Translations under genes and position numbers: made by a program
In this document: in pieces, positions 43,795 to 53,380 of the stretch
Position numbering within the stretch: the first letter of the stretch is position 1
Layout: each line of letters opens with the position of its first letter
DNA from: JADLGL01 sp963732865
GTDB taxonomy: Bacteria > Pseudomonadota > Alphaproteobacteria > Rhizobiales > Kaistiaceae
NCBI GenBank assembly: GCA_963732865.1
Contig: CAVTBC010000004.1
Span: 310,001-374,000 of the forward strand
Length of the DNA: 64,000 nucleotides
Reading direction: 5' to 3'
The notes under the pieces: generated by a model
What the model saw: the letters and a program-made list of their open reading frames with translations, nothing else
Told to the model about the DNA's origin: nothing
The model's database searches: none

Positions 43795-44472
43795 ATGGAT
43801 CAGGCAGACGTCAAATTCAGCGTTGGCGATGAAGAGGTCTCCGGGCTGTGGCAGCGGCCCGATGGGGCGATGGCCGCCCTGGTCGTCGCGCATGGGGCCG
43901 GCGCCGGAATGCGCCATCGGTTTCTTGGCGCTGTGGCGGCGGGCCTCGCCGAGCGGGCGATCGCCAGTTTGCGCTACCAATTCCCCTACATGGAGGCGAG
44001 CCGTGCCCGTCCCGACCCGCCGGGGCGGGCGACCATGGCGGTTCGCGCGGCGGTCGCTGAAGCGGAGCGGTTGGCGCCGGACCTGCCGCTTTTCGCCGGC
44101 GGCAAGTCCTTCGGTGGCCGGATGACATCGACGGCCGAGGCCGAGGCCCATTTGCCGGGCGTCGCCGGCCTCGTCTTTCTCGGCTTTCCGCTGCATCCGC
44201 CCGGGCGCCCCTCGACCGACCGGGCGGCCCATCTCGCAGGCGTCGCTGTGCCAATGCTCTTTTTGCAGGGAACGCGGGACGACTTTGCCGACAAGGCGCT
44301 GATCGCCGAGACATGCGGCAAGCTCGGAGGCCTCGCCCGGCTGCAATTCTTCGACGGCGCCGACCATTCGTTCCATGTGCTGAAATCGAGTGGCCGCTCG
44401 GACGGAGATGTGCTCGCCGATGTGCTCGATACTATCGCGGGCTGGATGGGCGCCCTTATCGCCGCTCAATAG
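43795..44472 (+). CDS. Alpha/beta hydrolase of the KANL3/Tex30-like family
   Basis: About 225 residues. AHGAGAGMRHRF is the oxyanion-side motif of this family, FAGGKSFGGRM holds the nucleophile Ser, LFLQGTRDDF the acid, and DGADHSFHV the His. Cytosolic. GGAAGG is better spaced for ATG 43795 than for ATG 43789. Substrate unknown; related proteins are weak esterases. Its end overlaps the convergent DUF4175 gene by seven bases. Confidence 0.85.
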   Translation: MDQADVKFSVGDEEVSGLWQRPDGAMAALVVAHGAGAGMRHRFLGAVAAGLAERAIASLRYQFPYMEASRARPDPPGRATMAVRAAVAEAERLAPDLPLFAGGKSFGGRMTSTAEAEAHLPGVAGLVFLGFPLHPPGRPSTDRAAHLAGVAVPMLFLQGTRDDFADKALIAETCGKLGGLARLQFFDGADHSFHVLKSSGRSDGDVLADVLDTIAGWMGALIAAQ

Positions 44473-46979
44473 GGCTGGAGCAGGCGCTCCAGGTAGTCGA
44501 GTTCCGGAATCGGCCGGTTGGTTTCGCCAAGCCGCTGGCGGATCGTATCGAGGATCTGGCGGGCTCTCTGCGCATCAATCTCATCCGGGACGGCGATGTT
44601 CTGGTCGCCATAGCGCTGACCCTCCGCGGGCGGCGTCCGGCCAGCCGGATCCTGCGGCCGATCGCCGGTGGGGCCTTGCGCCGCCTCTGTCTGCTGTTGC
44701 GCAAGCATGTTGGCGAAGTTCTGCATCTGCTGGATGGCTTCCGCCTGCGGGCCGGTCGCCAAACCGGGCTGGTTGTCGTCGATGCGATCGCCGGCGGTGC
44801 CCATATTCGTCTGCGCGTCCGGCAGTGTCCCGGCGTCGACGCCGTCGCCGATAAATTTCTCGATCAGTTGTTCGAGATCCGCTTCGAGCATGCGCTGATC
44901 GTGGGCCAGAGCATCGGCCTGCTCGGCCTGCTGCTCCTGCTGCTGGCGCAAATCGTCCATCATCTGTTGCGCCTCCTCCGCCGTCTTGGGCTGCGCAAGA
45001 GGAACGTTCTGATCCTGCTGTAGCTGAAAGGTGCGATCCATCAGCAACTGTTGCTGCTCCATCAGGAAGGTGAGATCGTCGATCGCGTCGGGGTCGACCG
45101 TACGGTCGCGGTTCTGCTGATCGGCGCCGCCATTGTTGCCGATCTGCAGGTTCTGCATCAGCTGCTGTAGCTGGTTGAGCAATTGTTGCGCCGCGGCGGC
45201 GTCGCCCGTCGCGGCAAATTGCTGGAGTTGGTTCAACATCGAATCCAGCTGCTGCTGCTGCATGATCCGCGTATCCTGTCCCGGCGGCTGTTGTGGGCTG
45301 TCGGTCTGGGCGGCCGCCTGCATGTAGTCCTGCATTGCCTGGCGCAGGTTCTCGGTCAGCGCTGCGATCTCGTCGGCGGGCGCGCCGCGGTCCAGCGCCT
45401 CCTGCAGTGCATCGGCCGCCGCCTGCAAAGCGCTTGCCGCGTCGGCGAGCGGGTCGCCTTCGATCGCTACGGCAATATCCCAGAGATAGTCGACAACGCC
45501 GCGCAGTGCGTCGTCACCATCGGCGTGAACGAGACGATAATATGCCGAACGCAGCGCCAGGTAGTCGCTGAGATGGAGGCTGGCCTCATTTGCAGCCGTC
45601 AGCCGATCGATGGCGGCGGCGGCGGCGCCCGCCTGGTAGGCATCGAGGGCCAGCGTCTGGCGGGCAGCAATGATCCCTTGAGCGACGGGGTTGGTGAAGG
45701 CGCGTGCCGGCAATGTGACGCGATAGCTTTCGCTGGTGCCGCGCTGGCCGAGCGCATCTTCAGCGACCAAGGTCATGTCGACATCGAGGCCAGCCCAGGG
45801 ATGCTGCGTCAGGTCGCGAACCGTGACGGCGCTCCCAGCCTGCGCCGATGACAGGGGGATGGCGACACGGTAGTCCGGCGGGCCATAGAGCGGCCGCGAT
45901 CCGGCAAGCAGCGTCGCGCGGCTGAAGGTGCCCCAGGCGGATGTGACGCCGTAATCATCGGTGAAGTCATAGGCGACCTGAAGGCCGCCGCCATTGGCGC
46001 GTCCCGGGCCGGCGGTGACGGTGATGGTCGGCGGAGCGTCGGGGGTTACCTGGAACGACCAGCCGGCGAGCTCGCGGCCATGATTGACGATCGCGACGCG
46101 GCCGTCGGCGTTGAGGTCGACGCGAAATTCACGCGGCCCGCCGGGAAGGCCGGGCGACTGCACAACTGCCGTGCTGCCGCCGCCCGATGCGACGAGATCG
46201 ACACTCAGCGCGTCGGCGTTGCCGCCGGCAAGGCGGACAAACACCTCCGTGCCGATCGGCACCGCGACGACACCGCCTTCGTCGCGGACGGCGCCGGTGA
46301 GGAAGATGGAGGGCTGGCCGGTATAGGCGGGCGGCGCGGCCCAGGCGTCGATGCGCGCGGTCACGTCTTCGGCGGCATAGGCGGCACCGCCGCGAAACGC
46401 ATCGGCGATGCGGTCAAACCAGCCGCCGCCGGCGGCGACGAAGGCGACCACGAGCAGCAGAAGCAGGAGGAAGCGGAAGCCGTACGGATCGCGGCGCGGC
46501 AAGCCGGGCGATGGGAGGCCGGTGCGCAGTGCGCCGAACTCGGCGACAAGGCGGGCGCGATGCGCCTGCCAGATCGTCTCGGTGCGCGGATCGCCGGAGC
46601 CCGCCGCGAGGCTGTCGAAGAAGCTGGTCGCCGGACGGTTCGGCAGGGCGCTAGCCTGTTCAAGCCGAGCGAAGGCGGCCGCGCGGCTCGGCTGGCGCAC
46701 GCCGATCAAGGGCAGCAGCGACAGCAAGGCCGCGGCGGCGAACACGACCAGCAGCGCCACATGCAGCCAATCTGGCACAGCCAGCCAAAGGCCAAACCAT
46801 GAGACGAGGGCGAAGAGGCCGGCGATCATGAGAACCGGGACAAGGCGCGGCCACAGAATCTCCCAAAGCAGGATCAGCCGCGTACGGCCGATGGCGCGCG
46901 CAATCCGGCGCAGAATCGCCGTTTCGCTGTCGGCGGTCTCGCTTTCTCCAGTCACTTCGCGGTGCGTCTTGTCGGCCAT
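44466..46979 (-). CDS. TIGR02302/DUF4175 membrane protein with Gln-rich coiled region
   Basis: An 837-residue protein. Two or three N-terminal transmembrane helices (LVPVLMIAGLFALVSWFGLW and LLVVFAAAALLSLLPLIGV), another near residue 170, then a long periplasmic part with beta domains (APPAYTGQPSIFLTG) and a C-terminal third very rich in Gln, Met and Asn (about 560-800), probably coiled coil. Members of TIGR02302 are found next to argH/lysA in alphaproteobacteria; function not established, though an envelope role is likely. Here lysA is absent from the usual place. Confidence 0.85.
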   Translation of the reverse strand: MADKTHREVTGESETADSETAILRRIARAIGRTRLILLWEILWPRLVPVLMIAGLFALVSWFGLWLAVPDWLHVALLVVFAAAALLSLLPLIGVRQPSRAAAFARLEQASALPNRPATSFFDSLAAGSGDPRTETIWQAHRARLVAEFGALRTGLPSPGLPRRDPYGFRFLLLLLLVVAFVAAGGGWFDRIADAFRGGAAYAAEDVTARIDAWAAPPAYTGQPSIFLTGAVRDEGGVVAVPIGTEVFVRLAGGNADALSVDLVASGGGSTAVVQSPGLPGGPREFRVDLNADGRVAIVNHGRELAGWSFQVTPDAPPTITVTAGPGRANGGGLQVAYDFTDDYGVTSAWGTFSRATLLAGSRPLYGPPDYRVAIPLSSAQAGSAVTVRDLTQHPWAGLDVDMTLVAEDALGQRGTSESYRVTLPARAFTNPVAQGIIAARQTLALDAYQAGAAAAAIDRLTAANEASLHLSDYLALRSAYYRLVHADGDDALRGVVDYLWDIAVAIEGDPLADAASALQAAADALQEALDRGAPADEIAALTENLRQAMQDYMQAAAQTDSPQQPPGQDTRIMQQQQLDSMLNQLQQFAATGDAAAAQQLLNQLQQLMQNLQIGNNGGADQQNRDRTVDPDAIDDLTFLMEQQQLLMDRTFQLQQDQNVPLAQPKTAEEAQQMMDDLRQQQEQQAEQADALAHDQRMLEADLEQLIEKFIGDGVDAGTLPDAQTNMGTAGDRIDDNQPGLATGPQAEAIQQMQNFANMLAQQQTEAAQGPTGDRPQDPAGRTPPAEGQRYGDQNIAVPDEIDAQRARQILDTIRQRLGETNRPIPELDYLERLLQPY

Positions 46980-47125
46980 CGCGCCCTTGTCCGGGCCGCC
47001 TCCCCAGGCCAGCGGGAGCCTAACAGGCCTTCCGCGCGCCGACGAGCCCTTCGATGGCGCTGATCAGGGGGTGGCGATCAAAGGCGCGTGCAGACATCGA
47101 TGCCAGCGACGCAGAATCCGCCCGT

Positions 47126-47272
47126 TCAGTTGGCTTGATTAGCGGGAGCCTCAACGCTGGCGTTTACCGGCGGCAGGGGCGGACCGCGGCGGCCGCAGGC
47201 CGACAAGACAAGGCACGCCGCGAGCATGGCGACGAAGCCAATACGGGCGAGGCTGGGATTGGTGCGGGTCAT
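47126..47272 (-). CDS. lptM: LptM-type small lipoprotein
   Basis: A 48-residue lipoprotein starting at ATG 47272 (GGAG upstream). Signal peptide and lipobox LVLSAC, followed by GRRGPPLPP, the LptM (YifL) signature of CGxxGPL. In E. coli LptM helps the LPS translocon LptD fold and form its disulfides. Directly after argH, its common place. Confidence 0.8.
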   Translation of the reverse strand: MTRTNPSLARIGFVAMLAACLVLSACGRRGPPLPPVNASVEAPANQAN

Positions 47273-47329
47273 CGGCAGGCTCCGTGGTGCGGGCGGCGTG
47301 GGCGCAGTGTAGCGCATATGGCGCCCAAA

Positions 47330-48712
47330 TCACGTCCCCAGCTTGGCGAGCCACGCTTCGGCAGCGCGCCGCACATTGGCGGGCGCCGTGCCGCCGAAGG
47401 AGGTGCGGCTGGCGACGGATTTGTCGACGCCCAGCACGTCGAACACCGCATCGGTGATGCGCGCTTCAATCGCCTGCATGGCTTCGAGCGGCAGAGCCTC
47501 CAAGCCGACGCCCTGCTTCTCGGCCTCGGCGACGATACGGCCGGTGATGTGATGCGCCTCGCGGAACGGGATGTTGAGGACGCGCACGAGCCAGTCGGCG
47601 AGATCCGTCGCGGTGGAGAAGCCGGATGAGGCCGCGGCCCGCATCGCCTCGGCGTCGGGCGTCAGGTCGGCGATCATGCCGGTCATGGCGTGGAGGCAGA
47701 GCGACAGCGTTTCGAGCGCGGCAAAGGTCTGCTCTTTGTCCTCCTGCATGTCCTTCTGATAGGCGAGCGGCAGGCCCTTCAGCACGATCATCATGGCGTT
47801 GAGCGCGCCGATGATGCGGCCGCTCTTGGCCCGGACGAGTTCGGCCGCATCGGGGTTGCGCTTCTGCGGCATGATCGAGGAGCCGGTGGTGAAGGCGTCC
47901 GACAGGCGCACGAAGCCGAACTGCGCCGACGACCAAATGACGATTTCCTCGCCGAGCCGGGAGAGGTGGATGGCGCACAGGCTTGCGGCTGCCAGCGTCT
48001 CGACGACGAAATCGCGGTCGGAGACGGCGTCGAGGGAATTGGCGGCCGGCTGGTCGAAACCGAGCGCTTCGGCGGTCGCGGCGCGGTCGATCGGAAAGGA
48101 CGTGCCCGCGAGCGCTGCAGCGCCCAGCGGCGATTCGTTGAGGCGCTTGCGGGCATCGGCAAAGCGGCCGCGGTCGCGGGCCAGCATCTCGACATAGGCG
48201 AGCAAATGATGGCCGAAGGTGACCGGCTGCGCCGTCTGTAGGTGGGTGAAGCCGGGCATCACCATGTCGGCGGTTTCAAACGCGCGCCGCGCCAGCGCCA
48301 GCTGCAGGCCGGCAATCTCGCCGTTGATCTGGTCGATGGCGTCGCGCACCCAAAGCCGAAGGTCGGTGGCGACCTGATCGTTGCGCGAGCGGCCGGTATG
48401 CAGCCGCCCGGCAGCCGGTCCGATCAGTTCGGCGAGCCGGTTCTCGACATTGAGATGGATGTCCTCCAAGGCACGCGAAAAGTTGAAGCTGCCTGCTTCG
48501 ATTTCACTCAGGATCTGCTCTAGACCCTTGCTGATCTTTTCGGCATCGTCCGCCGCGATGATGCCTTGGCCGGCAAGCATCTGCGCATGCGCCTGACTGG
48601 CGCGGATATCCTGACGGAAGAGCTTGCGGTCGAAGTCGATGGAAGCGTTGATCTCCTCCATCATCGCCGCCGTGGCGCCGGTGAACCGACCTCCCCACAT
48701 GGTGTTGGTCAT
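47330..48712 (-). CDS. argH: Argininosuccinate lyase
   Basis: A 460-residue fumarase/aspartase-superfamily enzyme, last step of arginine synthesis. MWGGRFTG at the start, HTGRSRNDQVATDLRLW, TPxQ-region THLQTAQPVTFGHH, and the flexible-loop signature GSSIMPQKRNPD. Full length. Confidence 0.97.
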   Translation of the reverse strand: MTNTMWGGRFTGATAAMMEEINASIDFDRKLFRQDIRASQAHAQMLAGQGIIAADDAEKISKGLEQILSEIEAGSFNFSRALEDIHLNVENRLAELIGPAAGRLHTGRSRNDQVATDLRLWVRDAIDQINGEIAGLQLALARRAFETADMVMPGFTHLQTAQPVTFGHHLLAYVEMLARDRGRFADARKRLNESPLGAAALAGTSFPIDRAATAEALGFDQPAANSLDAVSDRDFVVETLAAASLCAIHLSRLGEEIVIWSSAQFGFVRLSDAFTTGSSIMPQKRNPDAAELVRAKSGRIIGALNAMMIVLKGLPLAYQKDMQEDKEQTFAALETLSLCLHAMTGMIADLTPDAEAMRAAASSGFSTATDLADWLVRVLNIPFREAHHITGRIVAEAEKQGVGLEALPLEAMQAIEARITDAVFDVLGVDKSVASRTSFGGTAPANVRRAAEAWLAKLGT

Positions 48713-48741
48713 GGATAGGGTCTCCGGAGGGACCGTACGAA

Positions 48742-49386
48742 TTGGCTGAAGCGAACCGTATACGGCGAAATCGGTGGAGGTTGGGCGCGGTCGCCGCGCT
48801 CGGCATCGTTGCCGTGGCCATATACGTGACCCTCGACGCGCAAAGCAACATTGCCAATGCGGCCTGCGCCGGGACGGGCGAAAAGGCGGCGAGCCTCGGC
48901 CAGTATTCGGTCGGGCAACTGGCGGCCTTCCGGGTGACGACGGACTCCTCCTCGATGAGCGACGTCCGTTTCCAGACGCCCGATGGCGAGTCGCTTTCGA
49001 TCGCCGACTTCGCCGGCAAGACGGTGCTCCTCAACATCTGGGCGACCTGGTGCCCGCCTTGCCGCGAGGAGATGCCGGCCCTCAATCAGCTGGAGAGCGC
49101 ACTGGGTGGCGACAGCTTCGCGGTCGTTCCGGTCTCGCTCGATACGACCAACACGCCTGCCGGGCCGGAGCAATTCTACGCCGACTACGCCCTCGACCAC
49201 CTCACCCTCTATGTCGACCCGACCGCGCGCATGATCGACGATCTGCGCCGGCTCGGCATCACGGCAGGCTTCCCAACGACGATCCTGATCGCGCCGAATG
49301 GCTGCACGATGGGCGTGATCCAAGGCCCGGCGGATTGGGCCGGACCCGATGCGCAAGCGTTAATGGACGCAGCGCTGGCGCAGTGA
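48742..49386 (+). CDS. tlpA: TlpA-family thiol:disulfide oxidoreductase
   Basis: A 214-residue membrane-anchored thioredoxin-fold protein facing the periplasm. TTG start with GGAGGGA upstream; one N-terminal transmembrane helix (LGAVAALGIVAVAIYVTL); active site WATWCPPCREEMP; cis-Pro in GFPTTILI. TlpA reduces cofactor-assembly partners for cytochrome oxidase. Two extra cysteines (NAACAGTG, NGCTMG) are present as in rhizobial TlpA. Divergent from argH. Confidence 0.92.
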   Translation: MAEANRIRRNRWRLGAVAALGIVAVAIYVTLDAQSNIANAACAGTGEKAASLGQYSVGQLAAFRVTTDSSSMSDVRFQTPDGESLSIADFAGKTVLLNIWATWCPPCREEMPALNQLESALGGDSFAVVPVSLDTTNTPAGPEQFYADYALDHLTLYVDPTARMIDDLRRLGITAGFPTTILIAPNGCTMGVIQGPADWAGPDAQALMDAALAQ

Positions 49387-49387
49387 G

Positions 49388-50269
49388 CTAGCGGGTCGGG
49401 ACGGGCGTGTCGCCGTGATAGTCGTAAAAGCCACGGCCGCTCTTGCGGCCCAGCCAGCCGGCTTCGACATATTTCACCAGCAAGGGGCAGGGCCGGTATT
49501 TGCTGTCGGCGAGGCCGTCATAAAGCGCCTGCATCACCGCCAGGCAGGTATCGAGGCCGACGAAGTCGGCGAGCTGCAATGGCCCCATCGGATGATGCGC
49601 GCCGAGACGCATGGCCATATCGATCGCCTCGACCGAGCCGACGCCCTCATGCAGGGCGTAGATGCCCTCATTGATCATCGGCATGAGGATGCGGTTGACG
49701 ATGAAGGCCGGGAAATCCTCGGTAACGGCGAAATTCTTGCCGAGTTGGGTGACGAAGCCCTTGGCCGCCTCGAAGGTCTGGTTGCCCGTGGCGATGCCAC
49801 GAATGATCTCGACCAGCTCCATGACGGGAACCGGGTTCATGAAATGGATGCCGAGGAAGCGGTCGGGCCGGTCTGTCGCGGCGGCAAGGCGCGTGATCGA
49901 CAGGGTCGACGAGTTGGTGGCGATGATCGCGTCGGGGCCGAGCAGAGGGCAGACCGCCGCATAGGCGGCGCGCTTGACGTCCTCGTCTTCGGTCACCGTC
50001 TCGATAATGAGATCGGCGTCGGCCAATAGGCGCAGATCGGTGCCGGTCTTGATGTGGGCGAGGGCACTGGCGCGCTCCTCGTCCGAGATGCGTCCCGAGG
50101 TCGCCTGCCGCGCCATGTTGGCCGCGACGGCGGCGAGGCCTACTTCCAGCGGCGCCTCGGCAATGTCGGTGAGCGCCACGTCAAAGCCGGCAAGGGCGCA
50201 CACATGGGCGATGCCGGCGCCCATCTGCCCTGCACCCACGACGCCTATCTTGGCGATCGAAACAGCCAT
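49388..50269 (-). CDS. 3-hydroxybutyryl-CoA dehydrogenase
   Basis: A 293-residue NAD(P)-dependent enzyme for hydroxyacyl-CoA. Rossmann motif GVVGAGQMGAGIAH, then GIHFMNPVPVMELVEII with the catalytic His, FPAFIVNRIL, and HHPMGPLQLADFVGLDT. Start at ATG 50269; an earlier one at 50287 is possible. Acts in beta-oxidation or PHB/butyrate metabolism. The etfB and etfA genes often found upstream in relatives are not here. Confidence 0.93.
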   Translation of the reverse strand: MAVSIAKIGVVGAGQMGAGIAHVCALAGFDVALTDIAEAPLEVGLAAVAANMARQATSGRISDEERASALAHIKTGTDLRLLADADLIIETVTEDEDVKRAAYAAVCPLLGPDAIIATNSSTLSITRLAAATDRPDRFLGIHFMNPVPVMELVEIIRGIATGNQTFEAAKGFVTQLGKNFAVTEDFPAFIVNRILMPMINEGIYALHEGVGSVEAIDMAMRLGAHHPMGPLQLADFVGLDTCLAVMQALYDGLADSKYRPCPLLVKYVEAGWLGRKSGRGFYDYHGDTPVPTR

Positions 50270-50353
50270 TTCCGGGAAGCGATCCAATCAATCAGCTTCA
50301 GCGGTCATCGCGAGCGGCGCGTGTGTTGTCAAGGGTTTGGCGCGGCATCGGGG

Positions 50354-50932
50354 CTAACGATGTTTGCCCGGCTCCCATAGGACATCCCCCGCTCCGCGGC
50401 CGTTGCTCCAGCGCGCCATGACGAAGAGGAGATCGGACAGGCGGTTGAGATAGCGCCCGGCGGCGGGGTTGACGGCTTCTCCCGGCGCCTCGGCCAGGCC
50501 GACCAGCGTCCGCTCGGCGCGCCTTGTCAGCGTCCTGGCGAAGTGAAGGTTGGCGGCGAGCGGCGTCCCCCCGGGCAGCACGAAGGACCGAAGCGGTTCA
50601 AGCTCGTCATTGATCTCGTCGATCTCCGCCTCGAGCCGAAGCACCTGATCGTCCGATATGCGGAGCGCCGCCTTGCCCTTGCCGCTCTCGCTGCCGATGG
50701 TGGCGAGATCGGCGCCGAGGTCGAACAGATCGTTCTGGATGCGGGCGAGCGTCGCATCGGTGGAAGGCGTGGCGCCGGCGTGGAGTCGCACCAAGCCGAT
50801 CGCGGCGTTGACTTCGTCGACCGTGCCGATTGCTTCAATGCGGATATCGGCCTTCGACCGCCGCTCAATGCCGACCAGGCCCGTCGTGCCGTTGTCGCCG
50901 GTGCGGGTGTAAATCTTGTTGAGCGCCACCAT
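50354..50932 (-). CDS. Cob(I)alamin adenosyltransferase, PduO type
   Basis: A 192-residue PduO-type ATP:corrinoid adenosyltransferase. The N-terminal IYTRTGDNGTTGLV is the ATP-binding signature; SFVLPGGTPLAANLHFARTLTRRAER and RYLNRLSDLLFVMARW follow. It makes adenosylcobalamin, downstream of the cobST chelatase step also in this window. Three bases separate it from the twin-TM gene. Confidence 0.95.
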   Translation of the reverse strand: MVALNKIYTRTGDNGTTGLVGIERRSKADIRIEAIGTVDEVNAAIGLVRLHAGATPSTDATLARIQNDLFDLGADLATIGSESGKGKAALRISDDQVLRLEAEIDEINDELEPLRSFVLPGGTPLAANLHFARTLTRRAERTLVGLAEAPGEAVNPAAGRYLNRLSDLLFVMARWSNGRGAGDVLWEPGKHR

Positions 50933-50935
50933 TGG

Positions 50936-51142
50936 CTAGCCGGGCGAGCCGCCATTGCGTGTGGAAAAGTAGAGAATAGCCATGACGATGATGATGGCGA
51001 TCAGTTGCAGGATGACGCGCGCCCGCATCAGCTTCTGCGACAGGTTCGGCGAACCGCCTCGGGCCAGGTTGAACAGTCCGGCAAGCAGGACCAGCACCAC
51101 CAGGCCGACGGCCACATAGCTGAGAATGGTCAAGAACGACAC
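50936..51142 (-). CDS. Twin transmembrane (HIG1-like) protein
   Basis: A 68-residue protein with two helices (FLTILSYVAVGLVVLVLLAGLF and VILQLIAIIIVMAILYF) joined by NLARGGSPNLSQKLMRAR, the HIG1-type loop. GTG start at 51142 with GAGGAGA upstream. This gene before the adenosyltransferase is conserved in the order. HIG1 proteins in mitochondria associate with respiratory complexes. Confidence 0.8.
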   Translation of the reverse strand: MSFLTILSYVAVGLVVLVLLAGLFNLARGGSPNLSQKLMRARVILQLIAIIIVMAILYFSTRNGGSPG

Positions 51143-51417
51143 GACGGTCTCCTCAATGTGGCTTTCATATAGTCCGGCAAAACCGCTGTGACCATCACCT
51201 CCGCGGAGGCGAGGCGAAGGTGGACTTCGGCTGGCCGATTGATCAGGATCAGTGTCGCGGGCTGACCGGCGCGGCTCATGGAGTGACACTGCCAGTGGCA
51301 GCGATTGCCGGACCTTCCCAATCCAGCGGTATCGGTCGCTGCTGTTGCATCATGAGAGCGCCGTTCGCTGCGGTATGGTGTCAGGTTTCTTAAGCCCGGT
51401 TTGGTGCAATTGGCCCG

Positions 51418-52440
51418 ATGACGACGAAGGACCCCGAAGCGGCTGATTTCAAACGCGGCACCTATTGGGCCGGGATCAAGCGTTTCGTGCGCCGCACCTA
51501 TCGTGTTCCCGGTGTTCGCCGCGCCGTCCGCGTTATCGCCATTACCGGCGGGCGGCTCTACCGGGACGACGGCTGGGCGATGGCCAGCCATCTGACCCTG
51601 TCGGCGCTGATGGCGCTGTTCCCGTTCCTGATCTTCGTCGCGGCGATCGCGAGCATGTTCGGCGACAAGGGACTGGCCACCGACGCCTCGCAATATCTCT
51701 TCGACACCGTTCCCGCCAACATCGCCGGTCCGATCGCCGATGAAGTCGCCAAGGTTCTCGCCGGACCGAGTCCGGGTGTCCTGACGGTCTCCATTCTTGT
51801 GACCTTCTATCTTGCCTCCAATGGTGTCGAGGCAGTTCGTGCAGCGCTCAAGCGGGCCTATGGGTCGTCGACGTCGCGGTCGTTCTGGTTCATCCGCCTG
51901 CAGAGCGCCGGCTTCGTCATCATCGGCGCGCTGGCCTGTCTGGCACTTGCCCTTCTGGGCGTGCTCGGACCGTTGATCTGGGAAGTCTTGCAGCGCTGGT
52001 TCCCCGATCTCGCCAGCTTCAACGATAAGGCGCAGCTGTTCCGCTATGTCATTGTCGGTTCGCTGTTGGCCGCGGCGCTGACGGCGTCGCATCTGTGGCT
52101 GCCGGGTACCGGAAACTGGCGCGAACTGCGGATCTGGCCCGGCATCGTCGCGACTCTCCTCCTGTGGTGGGCGGCAACATCGATCTTCGCGGCCTACCTC
52201 AAGGGGTTCGCCAATTACTACTCAACCTATGCCGGCCTGACCGGCATCGTCACCGCGCTCTTCTATCTCTACATCATGTCGCTGATCCTCATCTTCGGCG
52301 CCGAACTCAACGCCGCAATCGCGCGCACGAATCCGCGGGCTATGCGCCGGCGGAAAGAGAAGAAGATGGCGCGCGAGGAAAAGAAGGAGACGCGGCGGAC
52401 GGGTCGGATGCCGGTGAAGCCGGCGGCGAACGACGACTAG
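51418..52440 (+). CDS. YihY/BrkB-family membrane protein
   Basis: A 340-residue protein with about six transmembrane helices, family opening DDGWAMASHLTLSALMALFPFLIF, and YYSTYAGLTGIVTALFYLYIMSLILIFGAELNAAI at the end. The tail is very basic (RRRKEKKMAREEKKETRR). Once mis-assigned as RNase BN; function unknown. The 275-base gap upstream (51143-51417) separates it from the divergent twin-TM gene and presumably holds both promoters. Confidence 0.9.
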   Translation: MTTKDPEAADFKRGTYWAGIKRFVRRTYRVPGVRRAVRVIAITGGRLYRDDGWAMASHLTLSALMALFPFLIFVAAIASMFGDKGLATDASQYLFDTVPANIAGPIADEVAKVLAGPSPGVLTVSILVTFYLASNGVEAVRAALKRAYGSSTSRSFWFIRLQSAGFVIIGALACLALALLGVLGPLIWEVLQRWFPDLASFNDKAQLFRYVIVGSLLAAALTASHLWLPGTGNWRELRIWPGIVATLLLWWAATSIFAAYLKGFANYYSTYAGLTGIVTALFYLYIMSLILIFGAELNAAIARTNPRAMRRRKEKKMAREEKKETRRTGRMPVKPAANDD

Positions 52441-52444
52441 CGCC

Positions 52445-53326
52445 TCAATCCGGCGCCAGGCCGACAAGGTCCCTGATGTCCGCGACGGTCAGCCCGCGCT
52501 GCCGCAGGGACGAAATGCCGGTGTCCCGATCGGACTTGGCGAGCTTGCGGCCGGTTTCGTCGCGGATCAGCCGATGGTGGCAATAGACGGGATGTGGCAG
52601 GCCGAGCAGCACCTGCAGCAGGCGGTGCACGGCGGTTGCGCTGGCAAGGTCAAGCCCGCGAACGACATGCGTTGCATGCTGGGCGGCGTCGTCGACAACG
52701 ACGGCGAGATGGTAGCTGGCGGGGATCTCCCGCCCGGCCAACAGCACGTCACCCCAGGACGAGGGGTTGGCGGCGACTTCGTCCACACTGTTCGGATCGT
52801 CGGACGGGAAGGCGCGCCAGCTCAGCGGCCCGACCGCGCGCATGGCGGCCTCCATATCGAGGCGCATGGCATAGGGCTCGCCCTCCGCGATCCTTTCCTC
52901 GGCGTCGGCCGGGTCGATATCGCGGTCATCGCCGGGATAGAGCGGAGAGCCGTCCGGGTCGCGCGGCCAGGGATCGCCGAGCCGTTCATGCGCCGCGACA
53001 AGTCGGGCGACTTCGGCGCGGCTCATGAAGGCAGGATAGGCTAGGCCGATCTCGCGCAAGCGATTGAGAGCAGCGGAATATTCGGCGATGTGCTCCGATT
53101 GCCGCCGCACCGGCTCCGCGAAGTCGAGGCCAAGCCAGCGGCAGTCCTCGATGATCGCCGCCTCAAATTCCGGTCTGCAGCGGTCGCCGTCGATATTGTC
53201 GATACGCAGCAGGAATCTGCCGCCGGTCCGCCCTGCCAGATCGGCGTTGAGCAGCGCGGAATAGGCGTGGCCGAGATGCAGCAGTCCGTTGGGGCTGGGC
53301 GCGAAACGGAAGATGGGCTGGCTCAA
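52445..53326 (-). CDS. gluQ: Glutamyl-Q tRNA(Asp) synthetase
   Basis: About 293 residues: a truncated GluRS catalytic core that attaches Glu to queuosine of tRNA-Asp. HIGH-type motif in FRFAPSPNGLLHLGHAYS; KMSKS-like RKLAKSDRD. The zinc-ligand cysteines of E. coli GluQRS are missing (YPAFMSRAEV and YPGDDR in their place). No anticodon-binding domain. Start TTG 53326 is favoured by an upstream GAGGAG; GTG 53350 is the alternative. Confidence 0.88.
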   Translation of the reverse strand: MSQPIFRFAPSPNGLLHLGHAYSALLNADLAGRTGGRFLLRIDNIDGDRCRPEFEAAIIEDCRWLGLDFAEPVRRQSEHIAEYSAALNRLREIGLAYPAFMSRAEVARLVAAHERLGDPWPRDPDGSPLYPGDDRDIDPADAEERIAEGEPYAMRLDMEAAMRAVGPLSWRAFPSDDPNSVDEVAANPSSWGDVLLAGREIPASYHLAVVVDDAAQHATHVVRGLDLASATAVHRLLQVLLGLPHPVYCHHRLIRDETGRKLAKSDRDTGISSLRQRGLTVADIRDLVGLAPD

Positions 53327-53380
53327 AATCAGGTTGCTCCTCGGCGCCACCGGGTGCAGTCACAGCCGATCCGGGACACT

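Noticed and set aside
47022..47101. A 25-residue frame on the minus strand (MSARAFDRHPLIS...) as a lysA remnant
   Set aside because: It does not resemble any part of diaminopimelate decarboxylase and has no ribosome site.
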